Origin: CAIZWU01 sp942492905 | GTDB taxonomy: Bacteria; Verrucomicrobiota; Verrucomicrobiia; Verrucomicrobiales; V1-33 | Assembly: GCA_942492905.1 (NCBI GenBank) | Contig: OW818657.1 | Coordinates: 2,480,001-2,544,000 of the forward strand | Direction of reading: 5' to 3' | DNA: 64,000 nucleotides | Shown here: piece after piece, positions 60,914 to 64,000 of the stretch | Numbering within the stretch: position 1 is the stretch's first letter | Layout: each line of letters opens with the position of its first letter | Position numbers and translations under genes: made by a program | The notes under the pieces: generated by a model | The model's input: the letters and a program-made list of their open reading frames with translations, nothing else | What the model was told of the DNA's origin: nothing | Databases searched by the model: none

Positions 60914-62869
60914 ATGAACGACCGCAAGACCCTCGAAGAACGCGAACAGATGTCTGATCTGGACCGCCTGCGCCACTCCTGTGCCCACCTCATGGCCACC
61001 GCCATCCTCCGCCTCTGGCCGGACGCGCAGTTCGCCTACGGGCCTCCCGGGGACTACGGATTCTACTACGATTTCGACATGAAACACCGGATCACCCCGG
61101 ACGATTTCCCGGCCATCGAGGCGGAGATGAAAAAACTCTCCAAGGAAAATCAGAAGTTTGAAAAGAAGGTCATCAGCCGCGACGAAGCCAAGGCTATGGC
61201 CGAAAGTGGACGTCTCGGCGGCCTGACCGAGCGTCCCGGCAATCCCAGCCGCTTCAAGCTCGATCTGATCGACAAGATCCCGGAGGGCGAGGAGATTTCC
61301 TGTTATCAGAATGGCGATTTTATCGACCTCTGCGCCGGCCCTCACGTGAACTACAGCGGCAAGTGCAAGAACGTCCGCCTCACCAGTGTGTCCGCCAGCT
61401 TCTACTTGGGAGACGAATCCAAGGGCCAGCTCCAGCGGCTTTACGGCACCGCCTTTCCGACCAGCGAGGAACTGGAACAACACTTTGTCGCTCTGGAGGA
61501 AGCCAAGAAGAGGGACCATCGCCGTCTCGGCAAGGAACTGCATCTGTTCCACATCGATGATGATGTCGGTCAGGGTCTCATCCTCTGGACTCCCAATGGC
61601 GCCATCCTCCGCCAGGAGCTGCAGAACTTCATCGCCGCGGAGCTGAAGAAGCAGGGCTATTCCCAGGTCTTCACGCCGCACATCGGCCGCCTCTCGCTCT
61701 ACAAGACCTCCGGCCACTTCCCCTATTACAAGGAGTCGCAGTTCCCGCCGGTCGTGGAGCGCGACGCCCTCGACCAGCTCGTTTCCTCCGGCTGCTCCTG
61801 CGCCGAGATGTCGAACCGCATCGAGGCCGTCTCCGCCCAGCTCGCCGAGAAGGTCAACAAGCTCACCGGCAAGGAGACCATCACCCCCGACCGCGTCCTC
61901 CCCGACGACCAGCTCATCGACGGCTTTTTGCTGAAGCCGATGAACTGCCCGCACCACATCAAGATCTTCGCCTCGCAGCCGCATTCCTACCGCGACCTGC
62001 CCGTGCGCCTCGCCGAGTTCGGCACCGTCTACCGCTGGGAACAGTCCGGCGAACTCAACGGCATGACCCGCGTCCGCGGCTTCACCCAGGACGACGCCCA
62101 CCTCTTCTGCACCGAGGAACAGGTCGCGCAGGAAATGCTCGGCTGCCTCTCGCTCGTGAAGACCGTCCTCACCACGCTCGGCATGCAGGACTACCGCGTG
62201 CGCGTCGGCCCCCGCGATCCCGACAGCACCAAGTTCACCGGCAATCCCGAGCAATGGGACAAGGCCGAAGCCGCCTGCCGCGCCGCTGCCGCCACCCTCG
62301 GCGTGGCCTTCACCGAGGAACCCGGAGAGGCCGCCTTCTACGGCCCGAAGATCGACTTCGTCATCAAGGACGTCATCGGCCGCGAATGGCAGCTCGGCAC
62401 CGTGCAGGTGGACTACAACCTGCCCGTCCGCTTCGACCTCAGCTACATCGGCGCGGACAATGCGAAACACCGCCCTGTCATGATCCACCGCGCCCCCTTC
62501 GGCAGCATGGAACGTTTCACCGGTGTCCTCATCGAACACTTCGCCGGTCACTTCCCCGTCTGGCTCGCCCCCGAGCAGGTCCGTATCCTGACCATCAGCG
62601 AAAAGAGCGAAACCTTCGCCACCGAAGCCCTCGCCCAGCTCAAAGCCGCCGGCCTGCGCGTCAGCCTGGACAACAGCCCCGAAAAAGTCGGCGCCAAAAT
62701 CCGCAACGCCCAGCTCCAGCGCATCCCCTACATGCTCGTCATCGGCGAAAAAGAAGCCGCCGCCGCCAGCGTCAGCGTCCGCCACGCGAAAAAGGGCGAC
62801 CTCGGCGTCAGGCTCCTCGCCGACTTCCTCCCGGAACTCACCCGCGAGGTGGCGGAACGGAGTTTGTAG
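60914..62869 (+). CDS. thrS: Threonyl-tRNA synthetase lacking the TGS domain
   Basis: A 651-residue class II synthetase that charges tRNA-Thr. The editing domain starts almost at once: RHSCAHLMATAILRLWPDAQ, GFYYDFD and the conserved ISCYQNGDFIDLCAGPHV with the CxxxH-type editing site. The usual N-terminal TGS domain of about 60 residues is missing. The catalytic core has zinc ligands Cys345 (KPMNCPHH), His396 (TQDDAH) and His525 (VMIHRAPFG), with motif 2 TVYRWEQSGEL and motif 3 HRAPFGSMERF. Between FPYYKESQF and FLLKPMNCPHH lies an insertion of about 45 residues not found in E. coli ThrRS (about residues 280-335). The C-terminal anticodon-binding domain is normal. Confidence 0.93.
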   Translation: MNDRKTLEEREQMSDLDRLRHSCAHLMATAILRLWPDAQFAYGPPGDYGFYYDFDMKHRITPDDFPAIEAEMKKLSKENQKFEKKVISRDEAKAMAESGRLGGLTERPGNPSRFKLDLIDKIPEGEEISCYQNGDFIDLCAGPHVNYSGKCKNVRLTSVSASFYLGDESKGQLQRLYGTAFPTSEELEQHFVALEEAKKRDHRRLGKELHLFHIDDDVGQGLILWTPNGAILRQELQNFIAAELKKQGYSQVFTPHIGRLSLYKTSGHFPYYKESQFPPVVERDALDQLVSSGCSCAEMSNRIEAVSAQLAEKVNKLTGKETITPDRVLPDDQLIDGFLLKPMNCPHHIKIFASQPHSYRDLPVRLAEFGTVYRWEQSGELNGMTRVRGFTQDDAHLFCTEEQVAQEMLGCLSLVKTVLTTLGMQDYRVRVGPRDPDSTKFTGNPEQWDKAEAACRAAAATLGVAFTEEPGEAAFYGPKIDFVIKDVIGREWQLGTVQVDYNLPVRFDLSYIGADNAKHRPVMIHRAPFGSMERFTGVLIEHFAGHFPVWLAPEQVRILTISEKSETFATEALAQLKAAGLRVSLDNSPEKVGAKIRNAQLQRIPYMLVIGEKEAAAASVSVRHAKKGDLGVRLLADFLPELTREVAERSL

Positions 62870-62882
62870 TGGATCGACTACC

Positions 62883-63389
62883 ATGGAAGCCACTCTTCAA
62901 GTCCTGAACGACCTTGAGCGCGACGGCGTGATAGGCCGTTATGCGATTGGCGGGGCGGTGGGGGCGATCTTCTATGTGGAACCTTTTGCCACCTTCGATC
63001 TCGACGTCTTCGTAGTCCTGCCAACCGAGGGGTTTCTTACCACCATGGAGCCCCTCTATTCGGCGCTGCGTGAGCGGGGGTATGAACCTGAGAAAGAGTG
63101 TGTAACGATTGAAGGAGTGCCTGTCCAATTTCTTCCCGCGTTCAATCCGCTGATCGAAGAAGGTCTCGCCGAGGCCCGAATTATTTCCCTGGGGATCACA
63201 CCCACCCGTGTCCTACGGGCCGAGCATCTTCTGGCGATCATGGTGCAGACCGGGCGGGCCAAGGACCGCCAGCGGGTGGCGTTGTTCATGGAGCAGGCGG
63301 AGATTGACGTCGCTGGACTTGAGACGATTTTAACGAGGCACAACCTTCTTGATCGATTCCGCCAATGGACACTTCCCCCGAACTGCTAG
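62883..63389 (+). CDS. Nucleotidyltransferase-fold protein
   Basis: A 168-residue protein. Its start IGRYAIGGAVGAIFYVEPFA followed by TFDLDVFVVLP is the nucleotidyltransferase signature: a GG-loop and the acidic metal site (DLDVFV). The helical part (ALRERGYEPEKECV) and a beta strand (VPVQFLPAFNP) follow. It resembles the nucleotidyltransferase-like proteins found in abortive infection and toxin-antitoxin pairs, such as AbiEii-related ones, but lacks a clear family name. It begins 13 bases after thrS. Its end overlaps the next, small gene by 25 bases, so the two form a tight two-gene unit. The substrate nucleotide is unknown. Confidence 0.7.
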   Translation: MEATLQVLNDLERDGVIGRYAIGGAVGAIFYVEPFATFDLDVFVVLPTEGFLTTMEPLYSALRERGYEPEKECVTIEGVPVQFLPAFNPLIEEGLAEARIISLGITPTRVLRAEHLLAIMVQTGRAKDRQRVALFMEQAEIDVAGLETILTRHNLLDRFRQWTLPPNC

Positions 63390-63568
63390 AAAAGACCTTC
63401 ACTGCCAAGGAAGCCCGTCGCCGCGCCTTGGCCCGGGCCAGTTTTGAAGAAAAAATCGGCATCCTCATCCGTCTGCAGGAGATGGCTGCGGCCATTGCCA
63501 AAACCCGGGGCAAGGTTCTGCGGCCATGGACGGTTGGGACAAAGGATGTGGAGGCGATGAATCGATAG
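63365..63568 (+). CDS. Small helical protein overlapping the nucleotidyltransferase gene
   Basis: A 67-residue protein (MDTSPELLEKTFTAKEARRR then ALARASFEEKIGILIRLQEM and AAAIAKTRGKVLRPW). The first 50 residues are predicted helical and charged, and the end is basic with a Trp. No domain is recognised. Small proteins with an EEKIxILxxLQE-type helix ending in RGKxxRPW are often seen beside nucleotidyltransferase-fold genes, where they may be the partner of a toxin-antitoxin pair. In that arrangement the small gene usually comes first; here it is second, overlapping by 25 bases. The assignment is by context. Confidence 0.55.
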   Translation: MDTSPELLEKTFTAKEARRRALARASFEEKIGILIRLQEMAAAIAKTRGKVLRPWTVGTKDVEAMNR

Positions 63569-63604
63569 TCGATTTCGAGTTCAAATCTTGATCAGTCTGG
63601 CTCG

Positions 63605-63620
63605 ACCGGATTTTTCCGGT
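63605..63620. terminator. Small hairpin after the nucleotidyltransferase pair
   Basis: ACCGGA at 63605-63610 pairs with TCCGGT at 63615-63620 around TTTT. It lies 36 bases after the stop of the small gene. No clear T-run follows, so it is a weak candidate terminator. Confidence 0.3.
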
Positions 63621-63723
63621 GGTCCGGTGCTTGGGGTGCTGGCAGGTTTCGAAAATTATGTGAAATTTTTTCCTTCCGGTCGGTGCCGCACTGATCGTGA
63701 TGGATTTCCAAAAATGAAAAATA

Positions 63724-64000
63724 ATGAACGATGATCCAACACCACCCGATCTGCTCTTCGTGACCTGCGGGGGGACGATTGATAAGATTTATTTCGACGC
63801 CAAGGGGGAGTATGCGGTGGGGCCGCCGCAGGTGGCGGGGTTGCTGGAGGAGGCGAATGTGGCGTTTAGTTATGAGATCGTGCCGGTGGTGCGGAAGGAC
63901 AGTCTGGAGATGACGGCAGTGGACCGGGAGGCGGTGCGGGCGGTGATCGCGGGGCAGGGGTGCCGGCGGGTGGTGGTAACCCACGGGACGGACACCATGA
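63724..64000 (+). CDS. Asparaginase-family protein (N-terminal part, runs off the window)
   Basis: The frame is open from ATG 63724 to the window end, giving 92 residues of a longer protein. LLFVTCGGTIDKIYFDAKGE is the first catalytic Thr region of the asparaginase/glutaminase fold (the Thr of GGTID). VVVTHGTDTM near residue 83 is the second conserved site, with Thr and Asp. Together they leave little doubt about the family. The enzyme hydrolyses Asn or Gln side chains in members of this group, or acts on related amides. The typical length is about 160-330 residues, so at least half of the gene is missing. The substrate cannot be told from the N-terminus. Confidence 0.85.
   Translation, partial: MNDDPTPPDLLFVTCGGTIDKIYFDAKGEYAVGPPQVAGLLEEANVAFSYEIVPVVRKDSLEMTAVDREAVRAVIAGQGCRRVVVTHGTDTM

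Overview
The window looks like chromosomal DNA from a GC-rich Verrucomicrobiota bacterium, probably Verrucomicrobiales near Luteolibacter or Haloferula; the genus is a guess from gene content. Supporting markers are a PVC-type CxxCH heme protein with a propeller and HEAT-like region (3719-7120), a PSCyt/DUF1549/DUF1553 protein paired with a DUF1501 protein (52269-57254), five PEP-CTERM proteins, an ECF sigma factor near a large Ser/Thr kinase with WD40-like repeats, and a CotH/lamin-tail surface protein. No rRNA or tRNA gene and no intact transposase was seen.

Layout. 1-2.6 kb: 3' part of an acidic-tailed conserved protein, then an overlapping pair of envelope glycosyltransferases. 2.8-7.1 kb: a degenerate SGNH-like protein and the giant heme protein. 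7.2-14.3 kb: dihydrofolate reductase, ECF sigma factor, a secreted choice-of-anchor I-like protein and a transmembrane kinase. 14.3-14.6 kb: a gene-free stretch with an 18-bp palindrome and a 22-bp tandem repeat. 14.6-15.7 kb: a luciferase-like oxidoreductase. 15.8-18.5 kb: a defence-type remnant, in which an in-frame scar joins the start of hsdR to the end of hsdS and is followed by an intact overlapping pair (AlbA/Schlafen-GHKL protein and ParA-type ATPase). 18.9-27.5 kb: surface and secreted proteins. 27.5-33.3 kb: HerA-like ATPase, zinc-ribbon protein, MoeB/ThiF-rhodanese and a lipoprotein. 33.5-39.5 kb: two secreted TPR-type proteins followed by ExbB and two ExbD proteins, which form a proton-channel energised envelope module. 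39.5-48.8 kb: a glycosyltransferase, coiled-coil/TPR secreted proteins, an RlmI-like methyltransferase, a TPR-membrane protein, a TPR-AAA+ ATPase and a NamZ-type muramidase. 48.8-52.2 kb: three PEP-CTERM genes, two of them in a tandem duplication that also copied the 5' end of the neighbouring PSCyt gene as a pseudogene. 52.3-57.3 kb: the PSCyt/DUF1501 pair. 57.4-64 kb: rsfS, dnaG, a Phd/PIN toxin-antitoxin pair, thrS, a nucleotidyltransferase-fold gene overlapping a small ORF, and the start of an asparaginase gene.

The best candidates for something new are the AlbA-GHKL/ParA pair embedded in the type I restriction scar, and the PEP-CTERM cassettes at 49.8-52.2 kb. These cassettes have near-identical ends and diverged middles, and a recurring hairpin element lies beside them. 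Many starts lack a clear Shine-Dalgarno sequence, so several start choices rest on signal peptides or family alignment. Functions are assigned from remembered family motifs, not from database searches.
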